A stretch of 64,000 nt of DNA from Stenotrophomonas sp. YIM B06876 (GTDB taxonomy: Bacteria; Pseudomonadota; Gammaproteobacteria; Xanthomonadales; Xanthomonadaceae): positions 1 through 64,000 of the forward strand of contig NZ_JAUJUJ010000014.1 in assembly GCF_030711595.1 (NCBI RefSeq). The letters run 5' to 3'. Below the pieces are notes generated by a model. It worked only from the letters and a program-made list of their open reading frames with translations. It ran no database searches and was not told where the DNA came from. The position numbers and the translations under genes were made by a program. This document shows positions 9,267-19,100 of this stretch, in pieces (positions within the stretch are counted from its first letter, which is position 1; each line of letters opens with the position of its first letter).

Positions 9267-9536
9267 ATGAAAACCGCCACTTTGCCGTCACTTCGTGTCG
9301 CGCCGGAACTGCGCCAGTCCGCTGAATCCGTGCTGCGTGAAGGCGAAAGCCTGTCCAGCCTCATGGAGCAATCCCTGCGCGGTGAGGTGAACCGGCGCCG
9401 CATGCAGGCCGAGTTCATCGCCCGTGGCCTGGCCTCGCGCGAGGAGAGCAAGCACGCGGGCACATGCTTCACCGTGGAGGAATCGCTGACCAGGCTGGAC
9501 GCGGTGCTTGCCCGGCACAAGCCCGGCACGCCGTGA
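9267..9536 (+). CDS. Antitoxin-like protein, ribbon-helix-helix/YlcI-type
   Basis: An 89-residue protein whose N-terminus (TATLPSLRVAPELRQSAESVL, then EGESLSSLMEQSLR) has the pattern of a short beta strand followed by two helices, as in CopG/ParD-type DNA-binding antitoxins. The C-terminal half is helical and charged and would wrap the toxin. The ATG at 9267 is used; upstream in-frame residues are not conserved-looking. Its stop overlaps the toxin GTG start (GTGA), the tight coupling typical of type II toxin-antitoxin pairs. It lies between hsdR and hsdM. The exact family is uncertain. Confidence 0.75.
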   Translation: MKTATLPSLRVAPELRQSAESVLREGESLSSLMEQSLRGEVNRRRMQAEFIARGLASREESKHAGTCFTVEESLTRLDAVLARHKPGTP

Positions 9537-9832
9537 GCTACCGCGTCCGGGTCAGCAAGACCGCGCAGGAAGACCTGGAGCGCCTGCTGGATTTTCTCGC
9601 ACCGGTGGACTACGCAGCGGCCTTGCGCGCACGCGCCGCAATCGAACGCGGCTACCGCTCGCTTGCGGAAATGCCGTTCGCCTGCCGCAAGGCCGACGAC
9701 GCCAATCCCTTCCTGCGCGAGCTGGTGATTGCGTTCGGTGGTGCCGGCTACGTGCTGCTGTACGAGATCGACGACGACACCACCCTCACCATCCTCGCTG
9801 TCCGCCACCAGCGCGAAGACGACTACCACTGA
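9533..9832 (+). CDS. RelE/ParE family toxin
   Basis: A 99-residue protein beginning at GTG 9533, overlapping the antitoxin stop by four bases. The sequence YRVRVSKTAQEDLERLLDFL, then a helical hairpin with RAAIERGYRSLAEMP, then FLRELVIAFGGAGYVLLYEI and a final LTILAVRHQREDDY strand, is the RelE/ParE fold signature (ParE ends in a VLAVRHQRE-type strand). Members either cleave mRNA on ribosomes or poison gyrase; sequence alone does not say which. It sits only 36 bases before hsdM, so it is probably co-transcribed with the restriction genes as well as from its own promoter. Confidence 0.85.
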   Translation: MSYRVRVSKTAQEDLERLLDFLAPVDYAAALRARAAIERGYRSLAEMPFACRKADDANPFLRELVIAFGGAGYVLLYEIDDDTTLTILAVRHQREDDYH

Positions 9833-9868
9833 CGCCGCCCGCGTCCGTTCACTACCAGACAGACCACC

Positions 9869-11503
9869 ATGTCCCCCAGCTACCAGCAACAGACCCGCGA
9901 CCTCATCGACGGCCTCAAGGCCGTGTGCGCCAGCAACGGCCTCGGCAACGATGGCAACGAATACAAGATCATCGTGCAGACCTTTCTGTACAAACTGCTG
10001 TGCGACAAGTTCGCCCACGAGATGAAGCGCATCGAGCCGGCGCTGGCCAGCGTGGACGACTGGATCGCCGCCTGGCAGGCGCTGCCGCAGGGCGAGCGCG
10101 AAATGTTGGAACTGCGGCTCGATGCCGACGTACCGCGCCTGCAGCCCGGCCAGCTCATCGCCAGCCTGTTCAACCGGCAAAGCGAGGCCGGCTTTGCCAA
10201 GCGCTTCGACGACACGCTGATCGCCATTGCCGTGGCCAACCACGACATCTTCGCGGTGCAGACCGACGATGGTGAAAAGGTGCCGCTGTTCGACCGCCTG
10301 AGCGATTACGTCACCGGCAGCGCCGACAAGAAAGACGGCTTCGTGCGTGCGCTGTTCAACAAGCTGGTCGGCGTCAGTTTCGAGCGCCTGTTCGAGCAGA
10401 AATACGACTTCTGGGCCGCCCTGTTCGAGTACCTGATCCAGGACTACAACAAGGACAACGGCGGCAAATACGCCGAGTACTACACCCCGCACGCGGTGGC
10501 CACCATCATGGCCGACATCCTGGTGCCCAAAGACCAGCGCGGCAAGGTCAAGAACGTCACCTGTTACGACCCGGCATCCGGTTCCGGCACCCTGCTGATG
10601 GCACTGGCCCACGCCATCGGCGAACACCACTGCAGCATCTTCTCGCAGGATATTTCGCAGAAGTCCTCCAGCCTGCTGCGCCTGAACCTGGTGCTCAACA
10701 AGCTGGTGCACTCCATCCCGCACATCACCCAGGGCAACACCATCCTGCACCCCGTGCACAAGGAGGGCAGGGCGCTGCGCCGCTTCGACTACATCGTCTC
10801 CAATCCACCGTTCAAGATGGATTTTTCGGATTTCCGCGACGATCTGGACACCGACGCCAACGCCACGCGCTTCTTTGCCGGCATGCCCAAGGTGCCGAAC
10901 AAGGCCAAGGACAAGATGGCGATCTACCTGCTGTTCATCCAGCACATCATCGCCAGCCTCAAACCCGGTGGCAAAGCCGCCATTGTCGTGCCCACCGGCT
11001 TCATCACCGCCGCCAGCGGCATCGAGCTGCGCATCCGCCAGAAGCTGGTGGATGAAAAGCTGATTGCCGGCGTGGTTTCCATGCCCAGCAACATCTTCGC
11101 CACTACCGGTACCAACGTCTCCATCCTGTTTCTGGATGGCAGCAAGCACGACAGCGTGGTGCTGCTCGATGCCTCCGCGCTGGGCACCAAGGTCAAGGAA
11201 GGCAAGAACCAGAAGACCCTGCTCAGCCACGCCGAGGAACAGCGCATCGTCGAGACCTTCAACGCCCGCGAGGCAGTGGAGGATTTCTCCGTTGTCGTGG
11301 ATTACGCCGCGATCGCCGCGAAGAATTATTCGCTCAGCGCGGGGCAGTATTTCGAGGTGAGAATTGCGTATGACGCTCTGACGCCAGAAGAGTTTGCAAC
11401 GCGGATCGATGCGTACCAGATAAGCCTTGCCAAGATGTTCAAACAATCGCATGAACTGGAGATGGAAGTTGCCGAGGCAATCGGGAGCTTGCTGCATGTC
11501 TGA
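9869..11503 (+). CDS. hsdM: Type I restriction-modification methyltransferase (M subunit)
   Basis: N6-adenine methyltransferase of the type I complex, which protects host DNA and forms the core with HsdS. It is 544 residues. The N-terminal HsdM_N helical domain (about 1-130) is followed by the methyltransferase domain with motif I DPASGSGTLL near 234 and catalytic motif IV NPPF near 313. KYAEYYTPHAVATIMADIL just before motif I is also typical. The stop overlaps hsdS by eight bases, consistent with translational coupling. The last 50 or so residues are encoded by DNA with visibly less GC than the rest, continuing into hsdS. Confidence 0.95.
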   Translation: MSPSYQQQTRDLIDGLKAVCASNGLGNDGNEYKIIVQTFLYKLLCDKFAHEMKRIEPALASVDDWIAAWQALPQGEREMLELRLDADVPRLQPGQLIASLFNRQSEAGFAKRFDDTLIAIAVANHDIFAVQTDDGEKVPLFDRLSDYVTGSADKKDGFVRALFNKLVGVSFERLFEQKYDFWAALFEYLIQDYNKDNGGKYAEYYTPHAVATIMADILVPKDQRGKVKNVTCYDPASGSGTLLMALAHAIGEHHCSIFSQDISQKSSSLLRLNLVLNKLVHSIPHITQGNTILHPVHKEGRALRRFDYIVSNPPFKMDFSDFRDDLDTDANATRFFAGMPKVPNKAKDKMAIYLLFIQHIIASLKPGGKAAIVVPTGFITAASGIELRIRQKLVDEKLIAGVVSMPSNIFATTGTNVSILFLDGSKHDSVVLLDASALGTKVKEGKNQKTLLSHAEEQRIVETFNAREAVEDFSVVVDYAAIAAKNYSLSAGQYFEVRIAYDALTPEEFATRIDAYQISLAKMFKQSHELEMEVAEAIGSLLHV

Positions 11504-12692
11504 CTGGGTTCAGGGAACTCTTGGTGACTTGATTACCTTGCAGCGAGGGTTCGACATAACGAAAGCTGCACAAAGCGAAGGTCCGTACCCCGTTGTATCT
11601 TCTGGCGGTATCGCCAGCTTTCACGATCAATTCATGGCAAAGGGTCCCGGTGTCGTAATTGGCAGGAAGGGTACGCTCGGCACTGCATTTTTCATTCCCG
11701 AAGATTACTGGCCACACGACACAACCCTGTGGGTCAAGGACTTCAAAAGGAACGACGAAAAGTTCATTTACTACTTATTGAAGAGCATTCCGCTTGAGCG
11801 CCTCGATTCTGGCTCTGCGAATCCGACGCTCAACAGGAATTACGCGCATTTGCTGAAGGTCGCAGCACCAAGACCAGCAGTTCAAGAAAAAATCTCCGCC
11901 GTCCTCTCCACCCTCGATGCCAAGATCGACGTCAACAACCGCATCAACGCGGAACTTGAGGCGCTGGCGAAGACGATCTACGACTACTGGTTCGTGCAGT
12001 TCGACTTCCCCGACGCCAACGGCCGCCCCTACAAATCCAGCGGCGGCCCGATGGTCTGGAACGACACCCTCAAGCGCGAGATTCCGGCTGGGTGGGAGGT
12101 GCGTACGCTTGGCACAATCATCAGTCGCGCCGGCACTGGATTGAACCCTCGCGACCACTTCGTGCTTGGCAAAGGAAACAACTACTACGTGACGATAAAG
12201 AACGTCACCAACGGCCGAATTTTCCTTGACGACAAATGTGACCGAATCGATGACGAAGCCATGGCCGTCATCGATCGTCGATCCCAACTGCGGGCAGGAG
12301 ACGTGCTTTTTACAAGCATCGAACCAGTTGGCGTCACCTACCTGATCCAAGAAAAGCCAACCAACTGGAACATCAACGAATCCGTGTTCACCATCAGGCC
12401 CGACACCGACATGGTTTCATCCGAGTATCTTCTTATGCTGCTTTCGTCATCAGAGATGAAGGTATTCACTAGGAATTCGTCGGCAGGAAGCATTCACAAG
12501 GGCATTCGCCATTCTGTCCTCAAGTCCTTCGCACTGGCTTATCCGGGCCGGAGACTTGTAGACGAATTCTCGTCGCTTCTGAGGCCGATGCTTCAAAAGA
12601 CGGACAACCTCGACAAGCAGAATCGCGAACTCACCCGGCTCCGCGACTGGCTGCTGCCGCTGCTGATGAACGGCCAGGTGCGCGTGTCATGA
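11496..12692 (+). CDS. hsdS: Type I restriction-modification specificity subunit
   Basis: Recognises the bipartite DNA target for HsdM/HsdR. The ATG at 11496 (MSDWVQGTLGDLITLQRG) gives 398 residues and overlaps hsdM. There are two target-recognition halves: the first is about 1-130, ending in NPTLNRNYAHLLKVAAPRP and a conserved helical spacer (QEKISAVLSTLDAKIDVNNRINAELE). The second starts near 195 (IPAGWEVRTLGTI) and ends in a second helical spacer (QKTDNLDKQNRELTRLRDWLLPLL). The recognition halves are AT-richer than the flanking genes, as usual for exchangeable HsdS modules. The target sequence cannot be read from the protein. Confidence 0.93.
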   Translation: MSDWVQGTLGDLITLQRGFDITKAAQSEGPYPVVSSGGIASFHDQFMAKGPGVVIGRKGTLGTAFFIPEDYWPHDTTLWVKDFKRNDEKFIYYLLKSIPLERLDSGSANPTLNRNYAHLLKVAAPRPAVQEKISAVLSTLDAKIDVNNRINAELEALAKTIYDYWFVQFDFPDANGRPYKSSGGPMVWNDTLKREIPAGWEVRTLGTIISRAGTGLNPRDHFVLGKGNNYYVTIKNVTNGRIFLDDKCDRIDDEAMAVIDRRSQLRAGDVLFTSIEPVGVTYLIQEKPTNWNINESVFTIRPDTDMVSSEYLLMLLSSSEMKVFTRNSSAGSIHKGIRHSVLKSFALAYPGRRLVDEFSSLLRPMLQKTDNLDKQNRELTRLRDWLLPLLMNGQVRVS

Positions 12693-13270
12693 CTGTCCTG
12701 CGCTGCACGGCCAAACTGCTCAAGCGCCTGAAACTGCCTGCCAAGCCGCCGGAGCCCGAGCCGCAGGCCAACCCGCTGGGCGAGTGGTATGCCGATATCG
12801 ACTTCTGGCGGCGGCAGCCGTTCGTGGTGCTGCTCAATGCTGCCACCGGCGCAGTGCTGGTGCTGCCCGGTAATGCGGCGGGATTGCGCCGGTTGCACGA
12901 GAGCGCGCTGCTGCAGTTCGCCGGGATCTGCCACCATCACGGTTTGCACGGGCAGGGCGTGGAGGCCGAACTGGCCGGCTTCCACGCCGGCTTCACCTAC
13001 GCCGCCACCCGCGACCGCAGCCTGCTGGCCTCGCTCAACCAGCGCAAGTTTGCTTTCTGGCTGGACCTGGAACACAGCGACAGGTCACTGCCGGAAGTGG
13101 CGGCCCATGACTGGGAGGGGCTGTTCAAACATCCGGCACTGGGCCGCAACACCCGCCACAACATGGACTGGCACATGCCACTGAACCTGCTGCGGCAGCG
13201 GCTGCTGCCGGCCGCGCAGGTGATTCCCTTTCCTTCAAGTCCATCAACAACCCCTTCGTCACAGGCCTGA
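12689..13270 (+). CDS. DUF6933-like protein at the end of the hsd operon
   Basis: A 193-residue protein starting with an ATG that overlaps the hsdS stop (ATGA), so it is translationally coupled to the restriction operon. The start MTVLRCTAKLLKRLKL followed by NPLGEWYADIDFWRRQPFVVLLNAATGAVLVLPG matches my recollection of the DUF6933 pattern (a short strand, a helix, then a hydrophobic beta pair). The middle contains FAFWLDLEHSDRSLPEVA. The C-terminus is polar and proline/serine-rich. No catalytic motif stands out and the function is unknown. Its position suggests a link to defence, but it may be a passenger. Confidence 0.7.
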   Translation: MTVLRCTAKLLKRLKLPAKPPEPEPQANPLGEWYADIDFWRRQPFVVLLNAATGAVLVLPGNAAGLRRLHESALLQFAGICHHHGLHGQGVEAELAGFHAGFTYAATRDRSLLASLNQRKFAFWLDLEHSDRSLPEVAAHDWEGLFKHPALGRNTRHNMDWHMPLNLLRQRLLPAAQVIPFPSSPSTTPSSQA

Positions 13271-13344
13271 TGGTCTGGCGGCGGGGTATATCCTCACCCT
13301 GACCCTTCCCGCAGACAGGGGAGGCAACTGGAAGAACAGTCGTC

Positions 13345-14538
13345 ATGAAGCACATCCCCCAGATCAAGATCCCCGCCACCTATATGCGTGGCGGCACCTC
13401 CAAGGGGGTGTTCTTCCGCCTTGAAGATCTGCCGGCCAGCGCGCAGGTGCCCGGCGCGGCGCGTGATGCGCTGTTGCAGCGGGTGATCGGCTCGCCGGAT
13501 CCGTACGGCAAGCAGACCGACGGCATGGGCGGGGCGACGTCGAGCACCAGCAAATGCGTGATCGTCTCGCCCAGCCGCCGGCCCGGTCACGATGTGGACT
13601 ATCTGTACGGGCAGGTGTCGATCGACACCGATTTCGTCGACTGGTCCGGCAACTGCGGCAACCTGTCCACCGCCGCCGGCGCGTTCGCGCTGCATGCCGG
13701 TTATGTCGATCCGGCGCGGGTACCGGCCAACGGCATCTGCACGGTGCGGATCTGGCAGGCCAACATCCACAAGACCATCCTGGCGCAGGTGCCGATCGTC
13801 GATGGCCAGGTGCAGGAAAGCGGCGACTTCGAACTGGACGGGGTGAGCTTCCCGGCGGCGGAGATCGTGCTGGAGTTCCTCGACCCGTCCGATGAGGGTG
13901 AAGGCGAGGGCGGCGGTGCCCTGTTCCCGACTGGCAATCTGGTGGATGCGCTCGACGTGCCCGGCGTGGGCCGGTTGCAGGCGACGATGATCAGCGCCGG
14001 CATCCCCACCGTGTTCGTCAACGCGGCCGACATCGGTTACAGCGGTACCGAGCTGCAGCCGGTGATCAATGAAGACCGGGCGGCGCTGGCAAAGCTCGAA
14101 GCCATCCGCGTGGCCGGGGCGCTGCGCATGGGCCTGATCAGGACGGCGGAAGAAGCGCTCACCCGCCAGCACACGCCGAAGGTGGCGTTCGTGGCGCCGG
14201 CCAGTGACTACGTCTCCAGCAGCGGCAAGCCGGTTGCCGCGGCCGACATCGATCTCAATGTGCGGGCGATGTCGATGGGCAAGCTGCACCACGCGATGAT
14301 GGGCACCGCCTCGGTGGCCATCGCCACGGCGGCGGCGGTGCCGGGCACGCTGGTGAACCTGGCCGCCGGCGGTGGCGCACGCAGCGCGGTGCGCTTTGGC
14401 CATCCTTCCGGCACCTTGCGCGTGGGGGCCGAAGCGCAGCAGGTTCACGGCCAGTGGACCGTGACCCGGGCCATCATGAGCCGCAGCGCACGCGTGCTGA
14501 TGGAAGGCTGGGTGCGGGTGCCGGCCGACACGATCTGA
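13345..14538 (+). CDS. prpF: 2-methylaconitate cis-trans isomerase
   Basis: Isomerises the product of AcnD so that the methylcitrate cycle can proceed; cytoplasmic and cofactor-free. It is 397 residues, the usual length. PrpF signatures are clear: PATYMRGGTSKGVFF at the N-terminus, PDPYGKQTDGMGGATSSTSKC around 53-72 with the catalytic-region Lys and Cys, DWSGNCGNLSTAAGAFAL near 98, and GHPSGTLRVGAE near the C-terminus. The ATG at 13345 begins MKHIPQIKIPA. It is separated from its normal partner acnD by the 7.2-kb restriction island and so now needs its own promoter or read-through from the island. Confidence 0.95.
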   Translation: MKHIPQIKIPATYMRGGTSKGVFFRLEDLPASAQVPGAARDALLQRVIGSPDPYGKQTDGMGGATSSTSKCVIVSPSRRPGHDVDYLYGQVSIDTDFVDWSGNCGNLSTAAGAFALHAGYVDPARVPANGICTVRIWQANIHKTILAQVPIVDGQVQESGDFELDGVSFPAAEIVLEFLDPSDEGEGEGGGALFPTGNLVDALDVPGVGRLQATMISAGIPTVFVNAADIGYSGTELQPVINEDRAALAKLEAIRVAGALRMGLIRTAEEALTRQHTPKVAFVAPASDYVSSSGKPVAAADIDLNVRAMSMGKLHHAMMGTASVAIATAAAVPGTLVNLAAGGGARSAVRFGHPSGTLRVGAEAQQVHGQWTVTRAIMSRSARVLMEGWVRVPADTI

Positions 14539-14635
14539 ATGTGTCCACGGTCCTGCCGCGCTTGTGCCAGGACCTGCGGGCGGTTGCCACGACGGGTCGT
14601 GACCACCGTTATGCCACCGCAGGAGTGCCGCGCTC

Positions 14636-16093
14636 ATGTCCGATTCCGCAGGGGTTGTATCCGGCCGACCGCCCTGGGACAGGGTGCTGGTCGAAATCGC
14701 CGACTACGTCCAGCACTACCGCATCGACTCGCCGCTCGCGTTTGAAACCGCGCGGCTGTGCCTGATCGACAGCCTGGGCTGCGCGCTGGAAGCGTTGGAG
14801 TATCCGGCCTGCACCCGGCTGCTCGGGCCGCTGGTGCCCGGCACGGTGGTGGCAAATGGCGCGCGGGTACCGGGCACCGCGTTCGAGCTGGACCCGGTGC
14901 AGGCCGCGTTCAACCTCGGCGCGATGATCCGCTGGCTGGATTTCAACGACACCTGGCTGGCGGCCGAGTGGGGCCATCCTTCCGACAACCTCGGCGGCAT
15001 CCTGGCGGTGGCCGACTGGCTCAGCCGCAGCCACATCGCCGCGGGCCGGCCCCCGCTGACGATGCACGCGGTGCTCGAGGCGATGATCAAGGCGCATGAG
15101 ATCCAGGGCTGCATCGCGCTGGAGAACAGCTTCAACCGGGTCGGGCTGGATCACGTGCTGCTGGTGAAGGTGGCCACCACCGCGGTGGTCGCCGGCCTGC
15201 TGGGGCTGGACCGCGCGCAGATGCTGGCCGCGCTGTCGCTGGCCTGGGTCGACGGGCAGAGCCTGCGCACCTACCGGCATGCGCCCAACACCGGTTCGCG
15301 CAAGAGCTGGGCTGCCGGTGATGCGAGCAGCCGCGGGGTGCGCCTGGCGCTGATGGCCCAGGCCGGCGAGATGGGTTATCCGTCGGCACTGACCGCGCCG
15401 GTCTGGGGGTTCTACGACGTGCTGTTCCGTGGCCAGCCGTTTTCGTTCCAGCGGCCCTACGGCAGCTATGTGATGGAGAACGTGCTGTTCAAGATCAGCT
15501 ATCCGGCCGAGTTCCACGCACAGACGGCGGTGGAGGCGGCGATGACGCTGCACGCGCAGCTGGCGGCGGCCGGGCGCAGCGTGGAAGACATCGGCCACCT
15601 CAGCATCCGCACTCAGCAGGCCTGCCTGCGCATCATCGACAAGCGCGGGCCGCTGGACAATCCGGCCGACCGCGACCACTGCATCCAGTACATGGTGGCG
15701 GTGGCGCTGATCTTCGGCCGGTTGACCGCGGCCGATTACGAGGACGCGGTGGCGGCCGATCCGCGCATTGATCGCCTGCGCGCGAAGATCGTCTGCAGCG
15801 AGGAACCGGGGTTCACTGCCGACTACCTCGATCCGGGCAAGCGCTCCATCGCCAATGCGCTGCGTATCGAGTTCAGCGACGGCGGTGCGTTGGACGAGGT
15901 GGTGGTCGAATATCCGCTGGGCCATCGCCGCCGCCGGGACGAGGGCATCCCCCTGCTGCGGGAGAAGTTCCGGCGCAATCTGGCGCGGCGCCTGCCCGCT
16001 GACCGGCAGGCGCGGATCCTCGCCGTCTCGCTCGATCCGCAGGTGCTCGATGCGATGCCGGTCGATGCCTACGTCGGGCTCTACCTGGGCTGA
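14636..16093 (+). CDS. prpD: 2-methylcitrate dehydratase (MmgE/PrpD family)
   Basis: Iron-independent dehydratase that converts 2-methylcitrate to 2-methylaconitate. It is 485 residues, as expected. Family segments seen include FETARLCLIDSLGCALEAL near 38, IRWLDFNDTWLAAEWGHPSDNLGGILAVADW near 98-128, and HAPNTGSRKSWAAGDASSRGVRLA near 215. The start is the ATG at 14636, with aggagtgccgc-type spacing upstream. The locus therefore encodes both dehydration routes, AcnD/PrpF and PrpD, an arrangement seen in several Xanthomonadaceae. It lies 97 bases after prpF and closes the propionate cluster. Confidence 0.93.
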   Translation: MSDSAGVVSGRPPWDRVLVEIADYVQHYRIDSPLAFETARLCLIDSLGCALEALEYPACTRLLGPLVPGTVVANGARVPGTAFELDPVQAAFNLGAMIRWLDFNDTWLAAEWGHPSDNLGGILAVADWLSRSHIAAGRPPLTMHAVLEAMIKAHEIQGCIALENSFNRVGLDHVLLVKVATTAVVAGLLGLDRAQMLAALSLAWVDGQSLRTYRHAPNTGSRKSWAAGDASSRGVRLALMAQAGEMGYPSALTAPVWGFYDVLFRGQPFSFQRPYGSYVMENVLFKISYPAEFHAQTAVEAAMTLHAQLAAAGRSVEDIGHLSIRTQQACLRIIDKRGPLDNPADRDHCIQYMVAVALIFGRLTAADYEDAVAADPRIDRLRAKIVCSEEPGFTADYLDPGKRSIANALRIEFSDGGALDEVVVEYPLGHRRRRDEGIPLLREKFRRNLARRLPADRQARILAVSLDPQVLDAMPVDAYVGLYLG

Positions 16094-16156
16094 TCCGCGC
16101 CGCGGCGCCTCACCGGTGCCCGTCTATACTTCGGCGGACATCCAGGGAGCCAGACG

Positions 16157-19100
16157 ATGCACACCACCTCGGACAAAGGCCAGGGAACATGGCGGTGGAA
16201 ATGCGTGCCGGTACTGCTGCTGGCGATGCTGGCGGCGACCCTGGGGGGCTGCAAACGCAACGAGTCCGGGCAGCTGCCGGTGGCCACTGGCGAGGCGATC
16301 CAGGCGCAGAAGCAGGCCATCACCGGCTTCGGCCTGGTCCGGGCGTGGCCCGACCAGAAGAACGACGGGTTGTCGCTGGCGCTGGAATTCTCGCGGCCGC
16401 TGGTCGGCACCCAGGACTTCGACAAACTGGTCCGCTTCGAGGAAAAGGCCGGCACCGAGGAGAGCAGCTGGTCGCTGTCCGATGATGGCCTGACCCTGCG
16501 CTACCCGTTTGTCGAAGCGGCCAAGGACTACACGGTGGTGATTTCGGCCGACCTGCTGGCCGCCGATGGCAGCCGGCTGGGCCGCGAACTCAAAGAGAAG
16601 GTGCATACCGGCCAGTTGCAGCCGGCCGCCGGCTTCGCCTCGCAGGGCAGCGTGCTGCCGGCGCGCGAGAGCCGCGGCCTGCCGGTGGTGTCGGTCAACG
16701 TGCCCGAAGTGGACGTGGAATTCCTGCGGGTGCGCGAGAAGGAACTGCCGAATTTCTTCCGCCAGTACCAGCGCGGCGGCCGTCGCGGCAGCTGGGAGCT
16801 GGACAGCGACTATGGCGACAAGACGCCGCTGTCACAGCTGGCCGATTCGGTATATCTCAACCGTTTCGTGCTGGGTGGCAAGCAGAACGAGCGCGCGCTG
16901 ACCTATCTGCCGATCCAGGACATCAAGGAGCTGCAGCAGCCGGGCCTGTATTTCGCGGTGATGAAGCGCACCGGCACCTATGGGGGCGAGTACGACACCG
17001 CGTTCTTCAGCGTCAGCGACATCGGCCTGCACGCGCGCGCCTACAAGGACCAGCTGTTCGTGCACACCGCCTCGTTGCAGAGCGGGGCGCCGGCGCGGAA
17101 GGTCGAGCTGCGCATCCTCGATGCCAAGGGCGAGCGGGTGCTGAAGGGCCAGACCGACGCCAATGGCAACGCCCTGCTCAATTACAGACTCGACGCCGGC
17201 CACGTGCTGGTGGCCAGCAATGGCGGCGATACCACGCTGCTGCCGTTCAACCAGCCGGCGCTGGACCTGAGCGAGTTCGCGGTGGCCGGGCGCCAGAACG
17301 CCTGGTTTGACGTGTTCGCCTGGTCCGGTCGCGATCTCTATCGCCCCGGCGAGACCGTGCAGGTGTCGGCGTTGCTGCGTGACAACGACGGCAAGCCGGT
17401 GAAACCTCAACCGGTGTTCCTGCGGCTGAAGCAGCCCGACGGCAAGGTGTTCCGGGAAACCCGGCTGCAGCCGGGCGAACAGGGCTATTTCAGTTTTGAA
17501 CAGGCGATTCCGGCCGATGCGCCGACCGGACGCTGGCAGGTGGAATTCCGCACCGATCCGGCCAGCAAGGAGGCGGTGCAGGGCATGACGCTGCGGATCG
17601 AGGAATTTCTGCCCGAGCGCATGAAGCTGGATCTGGACAGCGCGCAGAAGACCCTCAAACCCGGCGAGCCGCTCAAACTGCAGGCCGACGCCGCGTATCT
17701 GTATGGCGCGCCGGCCGCTGGCAACCGCTTCACCGCGCGACTGGCGGTGGCGGTGGAACAGCATCCGCTGGAGTCGCTGCCGGGCTGGTTCTTCGGCGAC
17801 CCGACGCTGGAGTTGCCGCGCGAAGCCAAGGACGTGATCGACACCCACTTCCCGGCCGATGGCACCTTGCGCGAGGACATCGTGCTGCCGGCCGAGGCCA
17901 AGCCGCTGACCACGATTGCCGCGGTGGTTTCCGGCAGCGTCTATGAAACCGGCGGCCGCACCGTCACCCGTACCCTCAAGCGGGTGCTGTGGCCGGCGCC
18001 GGTACTGGTCGGGGTGCGCCCGCTGTTTGACGACAAGGACGGCGCCGACGCCAACAGCAATGCGCGTTTCGAACTGCTGCGGGTCGATGCGGGTGGTACG
18101 CCGCAGCCGGGCAAGGGGCTCAAGGTCACGCTGGTGCGCGAGCTGCGCGATTACCACTGGGCCTACAACGACAACCGCTGGGATTACGACTTCACCCGCC
18201 GCTTCGAGAACAAGGAGACGCGCACCATCGATGTCGGCGCCACGGCAGCCCGGCTCGATTTCGCGGTGGAATGGGGCGAGTACCGGTTGGACGTGTTCGA
18301 CCCGGCCACCGGGCTGACGGCCCGCTATCCGTTCCGCGCCGGCTGGAGCTGGAACGACGACAACCGCGGGGTGGATGCACGCCCGGACAAGGTCAAGCTG
18401 GCGCTGGACAAGAGCGGCTACCGCGCCGGTGACACCCTCAAGGTGACGCTGACGCCGCCGCATGCCGGCCGCGGCGTGCTGATGGTGGAAAGCGACAAGC
18501 TGCTGTACGTGCAGGACATCGACGTCAAGCCGGGCAGCAGCTTCGAGATTCCGGTCAGCGCCGAGTGGGAACGGCACGATGTCTACATCACCGCGCTGGT
18601 GTTCCGCGGTGGCAGCGCGCCCAGCAGGATCACCCCGGCCCGCGCCGTGGGCGTGGTGCATGTGCCGATGGACCGCAAGGCGCGCCGGGTGGCGGTGGGG
18701 CTGGTGGCACCGGCGCAGATGCGCCCGCAGCAGCCGTTGCCGGTGACGGTCAGTGCCCCGGCGCTGGCCAGCAAGCTGGCCCATGTCACCGTGTCGGCGG
18801 TGGATGTGGGCATCCTCAACATCACCCGCTTCCCGGTGCCCGATGCCAATGCGCATTTCTTCGCGCAGCGGCGGCTGGGGGTGGATGCCTACGACATCTA
18901 CGGCCGGGTGATCGAAAGCTTTGAAGGCGGCAGCGGCAAGCTGCGCTTCGGTGGCGACATGGCACTGGCCGCCTTGCCGCAGGCCAGACGGCCGACCGCG
19001 CGGGTGCAGACGGTGGACCTGTTCTCCGGGCCGGTGCAGCTCGATGCGCAGGGCAACGCCCGCATCCGCCTGCCAGTGCCCGACTTCAACGGCACGCTGC

